In this document: positions 24,337 to 31,165 of the stretch, piece after piece
Layout of the letters: each line of letters begins with the position of its first letter
Position numbering within the stretch: position 1 is the stretch's first letter
NCBI GenBank assembly: GCA_964635875.1
Contig: CAZWRK010000019.1
Location: 1-42,503 of the forward strand
Length of the DNA: 42,503 bases
Source of the DNA: CAZWRK01 sp964635875
GTDB taxonomy: Bacteria; Pseudomonadota; Gammaproteobacteria; Burkholderiales; Aquaspirillaceae
Reading direction: 5' to 3'
Made by a program: the position numbers and the translations under genes
The notes under the pieces: generated by a model
Told to the model about the DNA's origin: nothing
What the model saw: the letters and a program-made list of their open reading frames with translations, nothing else
Databases searched by the model: none

Positions 24337-24535
24337 GTCAATAATTTGATGTCGCTTTTTGTGAAAAATAACCCCTATCCCCTACCCCACTTCCCCGCAT
24401 GTAAAAATATTTTAGCTTCAAATTTTTCCAAAATAGGGCTAAAAACCGATAGGGGATAGCGATGTCGCTTTTTGATGTCGTTTTTTCACGGAAATTGATA
24501 AAAGTTTTCACGGAAGCAGTTGTCAAGATAGAACA
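24320..24535. promoter_or_regulatory. Repeat-rich control region between early and late operons
   Basis: This region lies between an early terminator and the late operon. GATGTCG followed by C/T and a T run occurs three times (24348-24360, 24461-24473, 24474-24486). CTATCCCCTA (24375-24384) is inverted at 24450-24459. TTTTCACGGAA is repeated at 24483-24493 and 24505-24515, 22 bp apart. Two promoters (24308-24336 and 24498-24526) point into the late genes. The layout suggests operators for one or more phage regulators. Confidence 0.65.
24498..24526 (-). promoter_or_regulatory. Upstream late promoter with overlapping operator-like repeats
   Basis: On the minus strand: consensus TTGACA (24526-24521), 17-nt spacer, TTTTAT (24503-24498). 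One TTTTCACGGAA copy lies in the spacer and the other covers the predicted start of transcription, as expected for a repressed or switched promoter. Confidence 0.6.
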
Positions 24536-24560
24536 AACCCGGCTATCTGCGGCCGGGCTT
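24531..24560 (-). terminator. Intrinsic terminator of the early operon
   Basis: On the minus strand AAGCCCGGC pairs with GCCGGGTTT across an 8-nt loop (one G-U pair), followed by a T-rich stretch TTTGTTCT. It closes the early transcription unit just before the late promoters. Confidence 0.8.
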
Positions 24561-24653
24561 ATTCCAAGGAGGTAAGGCACGAACCGCAACAACTTCGGTT
24601 CCTGCTTCTATATCTTCTAATAAAGAAATGGAAAATGCAATATCCGGCGGCAT
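24543..24653 (-). CDS. Possible 36-residue microprotein
   Basis: ATG at 24653 gives MPPDIAFSISLLEDIEAGTE and 16 more residues, ending inside the terminator stem. GGAAGG lies 3 nt before the ATG, which is close for a ribosome site. The frame continues upstream out of frame with the 24685-25557 gene, so it could also be a chance frame. Confidence 0.35.
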   Translation of the reverse strand: MPPDIAFSISLLEDIEAGTEVVAVRALPPWNKPGRR

Positions 24654-24684
24654 TGACCTTCCGCCGGAACATGCATCAAGTAAG

Positions 24685-25557
24685 TTAAGCGGTGGGTTTA
24701 TCTTCGCTACCTTCCCCATCGCTTGGGTTTTTATTTTCAGTGGTAGCATCTTCACCTTCGTTTGAAGGAACCGAATTTTCGGTTGTTTGATTTTCCGCAT
24801 TTGCTTGTTCCTGCATGGCTTCGGCATTTGCGTTTTCGGTTTCAACCTGTCCTTGACCAATCACATTGGAAGGGTCTTCGGCAAGATCGGCCGCTTGGGT
24901 ATTAACTGGTTCATCGGATACTTCCGATGGTGTTCCCTGTTGTTTAGCGGCAGAACCATCCGGGTTTAATTCCGGAATATTACCATTGACCGGATCATTA
25001 GATGCGGCCATGTCACCATCGCCTTCGGCGGGTGCGTCTGGTAATTGTTCTTCAACTTCCGGTTCAAGTCCTTGTGGTTCAACACTTGGATTGGCCGGCG
25101 CCTGTTGTGGCCTGTCATCCTTTTCAAGTGGTCTATTTTCCTGACCACCAAGGGTTTCCCCGGGATTGGCGCCAACCACATCGGCATCAAGTCGAACTTT
25201 ATTGACTGGCGGATTATTTGCATCATCCGGCAAGTCATGGCTTTTATAAGCGCCTTGATTATCGTCCATATTATTCACCCCCTTTCTAGTTATTTGTTTT
25301 AATATATTACCGTATTTGGCATTTAATTGTTCTTCGGTCAAACCGCGGGCTTTATCTTTTTTATATTCTTGGTAAAAGTCGATTGGTATGCGGGTAAGTA
25401 TTTTCTGTCCACCAATTATTTTAATAGCTGAACCGTTATAAATCTTGGTAGCGTTGCGTAAGACTTTAGTAAACTTGCGTGTTTCTTTGCGCTTTAATTC
25501 CTTTTGGGCTTTTTTTGCCGCCCTTTGTTGTGATTGCTGTTTATTCTTTTTTGACAT
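24685..25557 (-). CDS. Two-part protein with in-frame internal start
   Basis: This 290-residue protein has two very different halves. Residues 1-95 are basic (MSKKNKQQSQQRAAKKAQKE start, FTKVLRNATKIYNG). Residues 97-290 are acidic, Asn/Gln/Pro/Glu-rich and probably disordered. An in-frame ATG at 25269 (MDDNQGAYKSHD) has AAAGGGGGTGA at ideal spacing, identical to the site used for capsid and tail tube genes. A separate 194-residue acidic protein is therefore likely. No family is recognised. It is the last substantial early gene before the terminator. Confidence 0.7.
   Translation of the reverse strand: MSKKNKQQSQQRAAKKAQKELKRKETRKFTKVLRNATKIYNGSAIKIIGGQKILTRIPIDFYQEYKKDKARGLTEEQLNAKYGNILKQITRKGVNNMDDNQGAYKSHDLPDDANNPPVNKVRLDADVVGANPGETLGGQENRPLEKDDRPQQAPANPSVEPQGLEPEVEEQLPDAPAEGDGDMAASNDPVNGNIPELNPDGSAAKQQGTPSEVSDEPVNTQAADLAEDPSNVIGQGQVETENANAEAMQEQANAENQTTENSVPSNEGEDATTENKNPSDGEGSEDKPTA
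25269..25281 (-). promoter_or_regulatory. Internal ribosome binding site and start inside 24685-25557
   Basis: AAAGGGGGTGA followed by ATAAT-type spacing leads to ATG at 25269-25267, in frame with the surrounding gene. An ACTAG just before it contains TAG in another frame, perhaps the remnant of the stop of a formerly separate gene. Confidence 0.65.
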
Positions 25558-25842
25558 TTATTTTCCATTCAAAGACTTAAATTCGCTTTTTGCTTGCTTA
25601 ACCGCAATAAGCATAGTTTGCAAGACCCTTTCCCATTTTTCCAAAGTTTCCGGGGTAAACTTATTCTGAAATTTAAAAAATTGGCCGCCTTCTTTATCGC
25701 CTAAACTAATAATCTGTGAATTAATATGTAAACCAATGGAAATTTCATCGGATTCGACCGAATAACAAACGGATTTACGCCTAATAATAAATTCCTGCAC
25801 TTTTTGTTGGCTTATAGATTTTTTATTCTTCATTATTACCAT
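25558..25842 (-). CDS. Small protein, function unknown
   Basis: ATG at 25842 gives 94 residues (MVIMKNKKSISQQKVQEFII); the frame extends to 25878 inside the aminopeptidase gene. It has a beta-rich middle (ISIGLHINSQIISLGDKEGG) and a helical end with TLEKWERVLQTMLIAVKQAK. The shape recalls small phage proteins, but no family is recognised. It starts 2 nt after the aminopeptidase stop. Confidence 0.65.
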   Translation of the reverse strand: MVIMKNKKSISQQKVQEFIIRRKSVCYSVESDEISIGLHINSQIISLGDKEGGQFFKFQNKFTPETLEKWERVLQTMLIAVKQAKSEFKSLNGK

Positions 25843-25844
25843 AC

Positions 25845-26594
25845 TTATAGTTTTATGTGGTCGGTTAAAATTTCGCATCCGTCTTTTGTTACTAATAATT
25901 GATGTTCAAAAATAGCCGAATTTCGCCCGTCTTGGGTTTTCAAAGTCCAACCATCGGCAGTATATACACCCATGCGATCCCGGTAAGTCAAAATCGGTTC
26001 CAAACAGATCATTTGACCTTCAACCAAGACTTCATCACCCATGCCTTCCAAAATTGCCGCCGGAATTCTGGGATATTCATGCATTTCTTTACCAATTCCA
26101 TGTCCGGCCATTCGCAAATTTGTGACATAACCCATTTGACTTGCATAATATTCCATTGCGTGGCTTATTTCCCGGCAAGTGACGCCGGCTTTGACCATTT
26201 CAATTCCCCGGTATAAAGTCCTTTTAGTGTAGCGAAGCAATCTTTCAGCATTACCCCGGGCTTTTTCCTGATCGCCAACAATTACAGTCAAAGCCGCATC
26301 ACCGCAAAGATCATCCTTTTTAACACCTAAATCAAAAGACACCACATCCCCGTCTTTCAAAATCTTATTGGCCGTTGGTAGTCCGTGGGCGATTTCAGAA
26401 TTAATATTGACGCAAATTGAATAGGGGAATGGGGTCTTTGCCCATTTGGGTTGATAGCCTTTATTGTAGGGGATGCCACCAAGTTCGATTATTTTTTGTT
26501 CGGCTAAATTGTTTAAATCCAGTGCGGAAGCCCCGGGGACAGCGGCTTTTTCAAGTTCAAGTAATACAAGTGATACGATTTGCCAAGGTTTCAT
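25845..26594 (-). CDS. map: Type I methionine aminopeptidase
   Basis: This 249-residue protein is full length for the enzyme that removes N-terminal Met from new proteins. All five metal ligands are visible: Asp88 (SFDLG), Asp99 (CGDAALT), His165 (GHGIGKEMHEYP), Glu199 (CLEPIL) and Glu230 (AIFEHQLLVT). The substrate-binding His70 (EIAHGLP) is also present. It is cytoplasmic and should be active. Its ATG overlaps the stop of a 35-residue membrane microgene as ATGA, so the two are coupled. A phage copy of this essential host enzyme is uncommon. Confidence 0.95.
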   Translation of the reverse strand: MKPWQIVSLVLLELEKAAVPGASALDLNNLAEQKIIELGGIPYNKGYQPKWAKTPFPYSICVNINSEIAHGLPTANKILKDGDVVSFDLGVKKDDLCGDAALTVIVGDQEKARGNAERLLRYTKRTLYRGIEMVKAGVTCREISHAMEYYASQMGYVTNLRMAGHGIGKEMHEYPRIPAAILEGMGDEVLVEGQMICLEPILTYRDRMGVYTADGWTLKTQDGRNSAIFEHQLLVTKDGCEILTDHIKL

Positions 26595-26698
26595 GCAAGT
26601 AAAAAGTCAATTGCAACCGCCCCACCCAAAACCAACCACGAAAAAGTTATATCGCCGGAAATGGCTACGAAGATTAAATAAAAAACCGTTGCTTTCAT
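26591..26698 (-). CDS. 35-residue hydrophobic microprotein
   Basis: ATG 26698 to TGA 26593-26591 encodes MKATVFYLIFVAISGDITFS then WLVLGGAVAIDFLLA: two short hydrophobic segments around a polar turn. It overlaps both neighbours as ATGA (upstream membrane gene and downstream map), the strongest sign that it is real. It is likely an inner-membrane microprotein of unknown role. Confidence 0.6.
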   Translation of the reverse strand: MKATVFYLIFVAISGDITFSWLVLGGAVAIDFLLA

Positions 26699-26853
26699 TT
26701 CCAAGTTCTTCTTCTAGGTTTTGAATAATAAGCGATTAGCCGGGCTATTAATTTAAACAGAAAAACAGTTGTCCAGATTACACCCACAAACCAAAGAAGT
26801 AAGCAGATAGTGACCAACCACCATTCGGCGGAAATATAAAGTTCAGCGCCCAT
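26695..26853 (-). CDS. Small single-pass membrane protein
   Basis: ATG at 26853 gives 52 residues. MGAELYISAEWW precedes a hydrophobic segment LVTICLLLWFVGVIWTTVFL, then a basic tail SKPRRRTWK, predicting a cytoplasmic C-terminus. AGGGG lies about 5 nt before the ATG. It overlaps the preceding zinc-ribbon gene by 11 nt and the next microgene by ATGA. Confidence 0.65.
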   Translation of the reverse strand: MGAELYISAEWWLVTICLLLWFVGVIWTTVFLFKLIARLIAYYSKPRRRTWK

Positions 26854-27046
26854 TGTGTCCCCTGTTATTATCAGCCGCACGTTTCGCCCTTCGATCCTTC
26901 AAGCATCGCTTAGGATCGGAAAAGCCCATTTTCTTGAAAAAAAGTTGGTCTTTGCCTGTAAAAATAAAATCTTGGCGGCAGTCAATGCAATTTAAGGTTT
27001 TGTCTGCGGGTAATGGTTCGCGATTTTGTTGTGTGTTCCCGTTCAT
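26843..27046 (-). CDS. Probable zinc-ribbon (zf-trcl-like) protein
   Basis: This 67-residue protein has LNCIDCRQDFIFTGKDQLFF then KKMGFSDPKRCLKDRRAKR. It follows the pattern of the probable zinc-ribbon family zf-trcl (C-x2-C, F-F-T-x2-Q-x-FF, GF-x2-PKRC). The family normally ends with a second C-x2-C; here the last Cys is replaced by Asp (RCLKDR), so one zinc ligand is missing or substituted. It has its own promoter at 27075-27103. Confidence 0.75.
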   Translation of the reverse strand: MNGNTQQNREPLPADKTLNCIDCRQDFIFTGKDQLFFKKMGFSDPKRCLKDRRAKRAADNNRGHNGR

Positions 27047-27074
27047 GTTTTAGTTTCTTTTTTGTTGTGTTTTT

Positions 27075-27103
27075 ATCTTATATTGACCCGTTTTCAATGT
27101 CAA
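27075..27103 (-). promoter_or_regulatory. Promoter for the zinc-ribbon / aminopeptidase genes
   Basis: On the minus strand: consensus TTGACA (27103-27098), 17-nt spacer, TAAGAT (27080-27075), with a leader of about 20 nt to ATG at 27046. It overlaps the end of the nuclease gene. Confidence 0.65.
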
Positions 27104-27680
27104 GTGTTTTCTTTTTTAGATTAGCACCAAACCGTTCATAAAGGTTATTATCCTGAAAATAAGTGTGGATTTCAGCCGCCAAAGTCACAACGTAATCTTC
27201 CGCTTCTTCCAATATTTTATCGGTAAGCCAAACAAAAGACATGTCAAATTTTTTATCATATTGGTCATAGTGATAAATTTCGGCACGATCAACAAAGATA
27301 CCCGCGATTGTCGCCAAATATGCATAGACGCCTGTTTGCTTTGAAGACGCATAAGCTTCCGAAGTCTGCTTGCCGGTTTTGAATTCGTAAATAGTCGGGG
27401 CATCGACACAATCTATTTTACCAACAAGTTCCAACCATTCATTGATCTGCACCACCTTCTTAACTTCCGGAAACGGATTAATAAGCTTTTTGCCACCAAA
27501 TTCGGGCGGTAAAGTCTTAAACTGCGAAATATGCTTATCCCATTGTTCATGGAACCTTCTGCCGTCTGCCATGGCCGGCGTCACAAAATCTTCTAATTTA
27601 AAATAATACTTAACTGCCCGTTCCCAATTGCCGGATTTCCAAAGTTCAAGTAAAGAATAAGAAGCGCGAAGTTTATTCAT
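27078..27680 (-). CDS. PD-(D/E)XK nuclease (RecB/Cas4-like)
   Basis: ATG at 27680 gives 200 residues (MNKLRASYSLLELWKSGNWE). Motifs in order: His44-Glu45 in GRRFHEQW, Asp90 in LVGKIDCV, Glu99-x-Lys101 in IYEFKTGK, and the Q-x3-Y pair Gln115/Tyr119 in KQTGVYAYL. This is the RecB-type nuclease layout. With the RecT/Bet protein encoded at 31152-32138 it probably forms a two-component recombination system: exonuclease plus annealing protein. It overlaps the membrane gene upstream. Confidence 0.82.
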   Translation of the reverse strand: MNKLRASYSLLELWKSGNWERAVKYYFKLEDFVTPAMADGRRFHEQWDKHISQFKTLPPEFGGKKLINPFPEVKKVVQINEWLELVGKIDCVDAPTIYEFKTGKQTSEAYASSKQTGVYAYLATIAGIFVDRAEIYHYDQYDKKFDMSFVWLTDKILEEAEDYVVTLAAEIHTYFQDNNLYERFGANLKKKTLDIENGSI

Positions 27681-27879
27681 TTTTCTTTTTTTTCTTAGCT
27701 TCCGCAAAAGCCGATGCCATAATGACAGTAAAAGGAACCCAAAGTGCGGTTACAAGAAAGGTTCCTTCTTTTTCCATTACATTTAATGTGTAGTCAAAAA
27801 TAAACCATGGAATCGAAAACAAAAGCAAAAACCATAAAAGTATTACAGCAAATTCAAACATTTCCAAAATTTTTTTCAT
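27673..27879 (-). CDS. Small membrane protein
   Basis: This 68-residue protein has two hydrophobic segments (FAVILLWFLLLFSIPWFIFD and FLVTALWVPFTVIMASAFAE) and a Lys-rich end. It is likely a two-pass inner-membrane protein of unknown function. GGATT lies 8 nt before ATG at 27879. Confidence 0.65.
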   Translation of the reverse strand: MKKILEMFEFAVILLWFLLLFSIPWFIFDYTLNVMEKEGTFLVTALWVPFTVIMASAFAEAKKKKKNE

Positions 27880-27880
27880 T

Positions 27881-28087
27881 TTAATAATCCTTTATTACTT
27901 TAAAGACTAATTCTTCCCCGTAATAAAAATACATATTAGAAACATTTTCTTTTTCCTGAATTCGCATTAAAGCAAGTATAGAAGTTAGGGTGATTTGGCG
28001 TTCGGTTAAAGTGATAACCATGACGGATGCAAATTTATCAATATGGTAATTTTTTATCCCTAGTGGTAGTGATTTGTCCTGTTCCAT
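27881..28087 (-). CDS. Small protein, function unknown
   Basis: This 68-residue mixed alpha/beta protein begins MEQDKSLPLGIKNYHIDKFA and contains VMVITLTERQITLTSILALM. No family is recognised. It overlaps the upstream zinc-ribbon gene by 50 nt in another frame; both frames have good composition, but one start may be later than drawn. Confidence 0.5.
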   Translation of the reverse strand: MEQDKSLPLGIKNYHIDKFASVMVITLTERQITLTSILALMRIQEKENVSNMYFYYGEELVFKVIKDY

Positions 28088-28235
28088 TTTCTATTATTTT
28101 AATCTTAACACCAACTTGGATATAGTAGCCTTCTTTGCTGTTACACTTTGGGCATCTTATCCCCGCCTTTGACTGGACTTCAAATTCAAAGTCCTTTTCG
28201 CATTTTATACAATGCAAATTAATCAGAATCGCCAT
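28038..28235 (-). CDS. Small zinc-ribbon protein
   Basis: This 65-residue protein has LHCIKCEKDFEFEV and IRCPKCNSKEGY, a classic four-Cys zinc ribbon, followed by a beta-rich basic tail (VGVKIKIIENGTGQITTTRD). It overlaps the preceding gene by 17 nt. The role is unknown; DNA or RNA binding is possible. Confidence 0.65.
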   Translation of the reverse strand: MAILINLHCIKCEKDFEFEVQSKAGIRCPKCNSKEGYYIQVGVKIKIIENGTGQITTTRDKKLPY

Positions 28236-28656
28236 CGGCTTTTCCTTTGTCCTTCAACGAAAAGGTTAAGGACTTGGGGCGATCCGGTTCGGCAATACCA
28301 ATCGGCATGCCTTGATGGGTTTTTGTCCATTCTTCAATTTCTTTTGCCTTTGGCGAATAAGAAGTTTTTACTTCATATAATTCAGTCGGTATTTGATCCA
28401 GAAAGCTTTCATCTATTCTATAACGACTACCATAAGACCGGTAATAAACTTTTATTTTGTCTGATTGAATTGATGAAAAATTTGGATTTATTTTTAATGC
28501 CGTTTCTTCAAGTTTTTTCTTTGCCGCATCGATTGCATCTTCAACCTGTTTTTGAATATCTAAAAGCTGAATTAAAACCGCTTCGCCATCCGGTGTTAAA
28601 AAGATTTTATCGGCATCGGTTGCCAATTTATCCAGTGATTCAATATTAATCTGCAT
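28219..28656 (-). CDS. Early protein, function unknown
   Basis: ATG at 28656 gives 145 residues. An N-terminal helical region (QVEDAIDAAKKKLEETALKI) is followed by VYYRSYGSRYRIDESFLDQI, and the C-terminus is charged. Its position between recombination genes suggests an accessory role, but no family is recognised. Confidence 0.65.
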   Translation of the reverse strand: MQINIESLDKLATDADKIFLTPDGEAVLIQLLDIQKQVEDAIDAAKKKLEETALKINPNFSSIQSDKIKVYYRSYGSRYRIDESFLDQIPTELYEVKTSYSPKAKEIEEWTKTHQGMPIGIAEPDRPKSLTFSLKDKGKADGDSD

Positions 28657-29107
28657 CTTCAATCCTTTCTATTAAAGACTTTCTAACCTGCAAAGTTTCG
28701 CCGGGTTCCCATGTCTTACCCGTTAAATTTGATTCGACTTTGTTCATTAAACGGATTCCATACCAAGTTTCGCCTTCTTCGAAAATTTTGCCGATTATTT
28801 TGCCTTTTCTAGTGTGATAAAAAACTTTGACTTCGTTTAATCTGTCGCCTTGATCTTCCCCGTCATACATGCCTTCTAAAACTTCTTGTTTTAAAACAAC
28901 CGCGTCCGGATGTTTGATTGCGTCCAAGGCTTTTATAAGTTCTGTTTTAGGTAACTGGTAAGGTGAAAGGAAGTTGTGGAAGTGTCCTTTTTTGGCCGAA
29001 TCGTGAAGTTCGGTAAACTGCTTTGTAATTTCTTCACCCCATGTTTTGTGGTGAATTTCGATTAACCCTTTTATTCTTCGTGATAAATCTTGATGTGTGT
29101 TTGGCAT
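28646..29107 (-). CDS. Early protein, function unknown
   Basis: ATG at 29107 gives 153 residues (MPNTHQDLSRRIKGLIEIHH); the frame extends to 29152. The N-terminal half is His-rich and helical (HDSAKKGHFHNFL). The C-terminal half looks beta-rich, with KVFYHTRKGKIIGKIFEEGE and WYGIRLMNK. No family is recognised. It overlaps the next gene by 11 nt. Confidence 0.6.
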   Translation of the reverse strand: MPNTHQDLSRRIKGLIEIHHKTWGEEITKQFTELHDSAKKGHFHNFLSPYQLPKTELIKALDAIKHPDAVVLKQEVLEGMYDGEDQGDRLNEVKVFYHTRKGKIIGKIFEEGETWYGIRLMNKVESNLTGKTWEPGETLQVRKSLIERIEDAD

Positions 29108-29108
29108 A

Positions 29109-29348
29109 TTATGATTGGGCGGGTGCTTTGCTGTTTTTTTCGTAACTTGCAACCTTAACCGCGCCCCCTTCGTTTATAGCATTCATTATTGCTTCCATGA
29201 TAACCGTTCTAAATTGAAGGTCTTTTTGCAAAAAACCGCACATTGCTTTTGATATTTCGTGGGGATTCCCGTCAAAAGTAATATCAGCCTTCATTTGCCC
29301 TGTTGCTAGTTGTTCAACAACAATAATAAGTTTGTGTGTTTTGTCCAT
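29109..29348 (-). CDS. Small protein, function unknown
   Basis: This 79-residue protein begins MDKTHKLIIVVEQLATGQMK, with beta strands then a helix (HEISKAMCGFLQKDLQFRTV). No family is recognised. It sits tightly between its neighbours (1 nt gap upstream) in the early operon. Confidence 0.6.
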   Translation of the reverse strand: MDKTHKLIIVVEQLATGQMKADITFDGNPHEISKAMCGFLQKDLQFRTVIMEAIMNAINEGGAVKVASYEKNSKAPAQS

Positions 29349-29349
29349 T

Positions 29350-29772
29350 TTAAAATAAAGATAATTGATTTGCGTTGATTGAAAAAGCTTTTTTGACCCG
29401 GATCACTTTGCCGGTCGGGGTTTTGATTTCTGTTTTGCCGGTCTTGGTAAACATAACTTCAATTTGGGCGCTTAATAAGCCCTTCAAATCTTTTTCCTTA
29501 TCTTTTAAATCATCAAGTTTTTCAAGCATTGCTTTAACTTCCGGGGTTTTTTGAATTTCGAATTTGACCTTTTTGGCTTTAAGTTTCTTTTCTTCAAGTT
29601 CAAGTTGGGCTTTGGAAAATTCAGTGTCACCGGCATATTGATCTTCGATCATGCTTGCCATGACTTTTCTTTGGTGGCTTGCTTCTTTTAGTCTTTCAGC
29701 AACATTGCAAACCGCGGCTTCATAATCTGTTTCTATTTCAGCCGGGGGATTAAATATTGAATGTTTATCCAT
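29350..29772 (-). CDS. Coiled-coil early protein
   Basis: This 140-residue protein is mostly a charged Lys/Glu coiled coil (residues 50-110, KKLKAKKVKFEIQKTPEVKA then LDDLKDKEKDLKGL). It ends with a short beta hairpin KTPTGKVIRVKKAF. It may be a recombination accessory protein. ATG at 29772 has no Shine-Dalgarno and lies 6 nt after the -10 of a strong promoter. Confidence 0.65.
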   Translation of the reverse strand: MDKHSIFNPPAEIETDYEAAVCNVAERLKEASHQRKVMASMIEDQYAGDTEFSKAQLELEEKKLKAKKVKFEIQKTPEVKAMLEKLDDLKDKEKDLKGLLSAQIEVMFTKTGKTEIKTPTGKVIRVKKAFSINANQLSLF

Positions 29773-29778
29773 GTTTTT

Positions 29779-29807
29779 ATTTTAAGTATTTGTTTTCTAT
29801 TTGTCAA
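29779..29807 (-). promoter_or_regulatory. Strong promoter, leaderless start for 29350-29772
   Basis: On the minus strand: TTGACA (29807-29802), 17-nt spacer, TAAAAT (29784-29779), then 6 nt to ATG at 29772. It contains AACAAATACTT at 29794-29784, like the promoters at 12.8 and 13.8 kb. Confidence 0.75.
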
Positions 29808-29922
29808 GGATTAGTTTTGTTTCCCATTTAAATATTGGCCAAATAATATGGATCGTACATTTACCGCCACAAACCGAACATTTACCGTTTTTATTAAAGT
29901 CGATCTTACTTTTTGGTTTCAT
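29797..29922 (-). CDS. 41-residue Cys-rich microprotein
   Basis: ATG 29922 to TAG 29799-29797 encodes MKPKSKIDFNKNGKCSVCGG followed by KCTIHIIWPIFKWETKLILD. The C-x2-C-x3-C cluster suggests zinc binding. Its ATG overlaps the stop of the 29919-30530 gene as ATGA, and its last codons overlap the promoter of the next gene. Confidence 0.6.
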   Translation of the reverse strand: MKPKSKIDFNKNGKCSVCGGKCTIHIIWPIFKWETKLILDK

Positions 29923-30530
29923 TTGTTTGGCTTTTCCTTTTTCTTGCCTTTTTCATCACTATCCCGATCAGTTTCAATATTTGTGTTTTTTCTTGCAAAT
30001 TCAAATAAATCATTGGGGACGTCAATGCCTAATTTTTCGGTTAAGCGGACAAGTGCCGGTGCGCCGTATGGATTGTAAAGATCGTCACGCCTTATAAAAA
30101 GTTCTAAGTCGATCCGGTTTAAAAGCCAAAGCCAAGTGCCAAGTTTTTGGATAGTCCGAACCGCTGAAATACCACGTTCATCCATGGCTTTCATCCAACC
30201 AAAAACAAGGTAATCAAGCATGTCCTGAACTGTTTCGGCAAGGTCGGGGATTGGCGCCCATGTTTCTTCGCCGGCTTCGATTTTTTTGACAATATCTTCT
30301 TTTAAGAATGGTTTGGCGCTTTCAAAAGTTAAATAGTTAATAAGAATTTCAGCTTCAAAATTTAAGGCGATATATTTTGCCCGGTGATACCTGCCGACAA
30401 TTTCCCTTTGGGTTCGAACTAATTCAAAGTTATTTTTCTTAATAAATTTTTCAGTAACTTTAATCCTTGGATGAATACCGGGTAAAGTTTTGTTTTCGTA
30501 ATCGCTTTTTATTTTTATTTTGTCGGCCAT
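29919..30530 (-). CDS. Early protein, function unknown
   Basis: This 203-residue protein is basic at the N-terminus (MADKIKIKSDYENKTLPGIH) and helical in the middle (ILINYLTFESAKPFLKEDIV, LAETVQDMLDYLVFGWMKAM). A charged tail follows. It lies next to the J-domain gene. No family is recognised. Confidence 0.65.
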   Translation of the reverse strand: MADKIKIKSDYENKTLPGIHPRIKVTEKFIKKNNFELVRTQREIVGRYHRAKYIALNFEAEILINYLTFESAKPFLKEDIVKKIEAGEETWAPIPDLAETVQDMLDYLVFGWMKAMDERGISAVRTIQKLGTWLWLLNRIDLELFIRRDDLYNPYGAPALVRLTEKLGIDVPNDLFEFARKNTNIETDRDSDEKGKKKEKPNK

Positions 30531-30534
30531 GGTT

Positions 30535-31053
30535 TTATTTTAATTCTTCCCGAATCATTTTTATAGCTTGATTCAAGCGTTCCATCCTTTCAGCACTTCC
30601 GTCGGGCTTATTATCCGGATGATATTTGCGCGCCATTGTCCGGTAAACAGATTCGTAAACTTCCAAGTCGCCGCCCTTCATCACCCCTAATTCCTTATAA
30701 GGATCGATGTTTATTGCCCCTTCCGGTGCCGCAAGTTGCTTGTAAGCTTGCTGTAAAACTTCGCTTATTCCGCGTTTTTCGTTTAGACGCATTGAATTAA
30801 TAGCCAAATATAAAACCCGGATATTATCAACTGCCCTTGACTGATTCCCCATCGATAAAACGACTTCGCGGCCGTTCTTCTTATAACGCAAATCAACGGT
30901 TCGGTCTTCTTCGGTTTGATTCCATCCTTGAAATCTAGCACCCCTTGGCTGGCTTATTTCCCATTCATCAACGCCCCAAAGCCGGAATTCATCAGCTATT
31001 TCGCGATAGCTTTGACCCCATGACACTTTAGTTGATAAAGAATAATTAGACAT
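30535..31053 (-). CDS. J-domain protein (DnaJ-like C-terminus)
   Basis: This 172-residue protein has an uncharacterised N-terminal domain (1-110) and a C-terminal J-domain (about 118-172). The J-domain has DPYKELGVMKGGDLEVYESV, then ARKYHPDNKPDGS with the essential HPD at 145-147, and a final amphipathic helix. The HPD motif lets J-proteins stimulate the ATPase of host DnaK. In classical DnaJ the J-domain is N-terminal; here it is the tail. It probably recruits host DnaK to a phage target bound by the N-terminal domain, perhaps in replication. Confidence 0.82.
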   Translation of the reverse strand: MSNYSLSTKVSWGQSYREIADEFRLWGVDEWEISQPRGARFQGWNQTEEDRTVDLRYKKNGREVVLSMGNQSRAVDNIRVLYLAINSMRLNEKRGISEVLQQAYKQLAAPEGAINIDPYKELGVMKGGDLEVYESVYRTMARKYHPDNKPDGSAERMERLNQAIKMIREELK

Positions 31054-31165
31054 TTCTATTTAATATTGAACAAACATGCTTTTTCTTACTGGAAAGAAAT
31101 GCAACTTCAAAGCCACAACCCAAACACTTTCCATTCCTTTTAAAGAAGCGCTTATTCTGTAGCAC
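31046..31165 (-). CDS. 39-residue Cys-rich microprotein
   Basis: GTG at 31165 leads to (M)LQNKRFFKRNGKCLGCGF and EVAFLSSKKKHVCS, ending at TAA 31048-31046. C-x2-C followed 14 residues later by Cys, with SSKKKHVCS, resembles small zinc-finger knuckles. It fills the gap between the RecT/Bet gene and the J-domain gene, overlapping the former by 14 nt and the latter by 8 nt (ATGTCTAA). The GTG start is the weak point. Confidence 0.5.
   Translation of the reverse strand: MLQNKRFFKRNGKCLGCGFEVAFLSSKKKHVCSILNRNV

Noticed and set aside
24348..24486. CRISPR-like array from the GATGTCG repeats
   Set aside because: There are only three short copies, two of them adjacent, with no regular spacers and no cas genes.
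24543..24860. The full 105-codon frame
   Set aside because: Most of it overlaps the 24685-25557 gene in another frame and is Lys/Gln/Pro-biased; only the short part from 24653 could be real.
29801..30097. Plus-strand frames opposite the early genes
   Set aside because: They are shadows of minus-strand genes, lacking ribosome sites and plausible composition.
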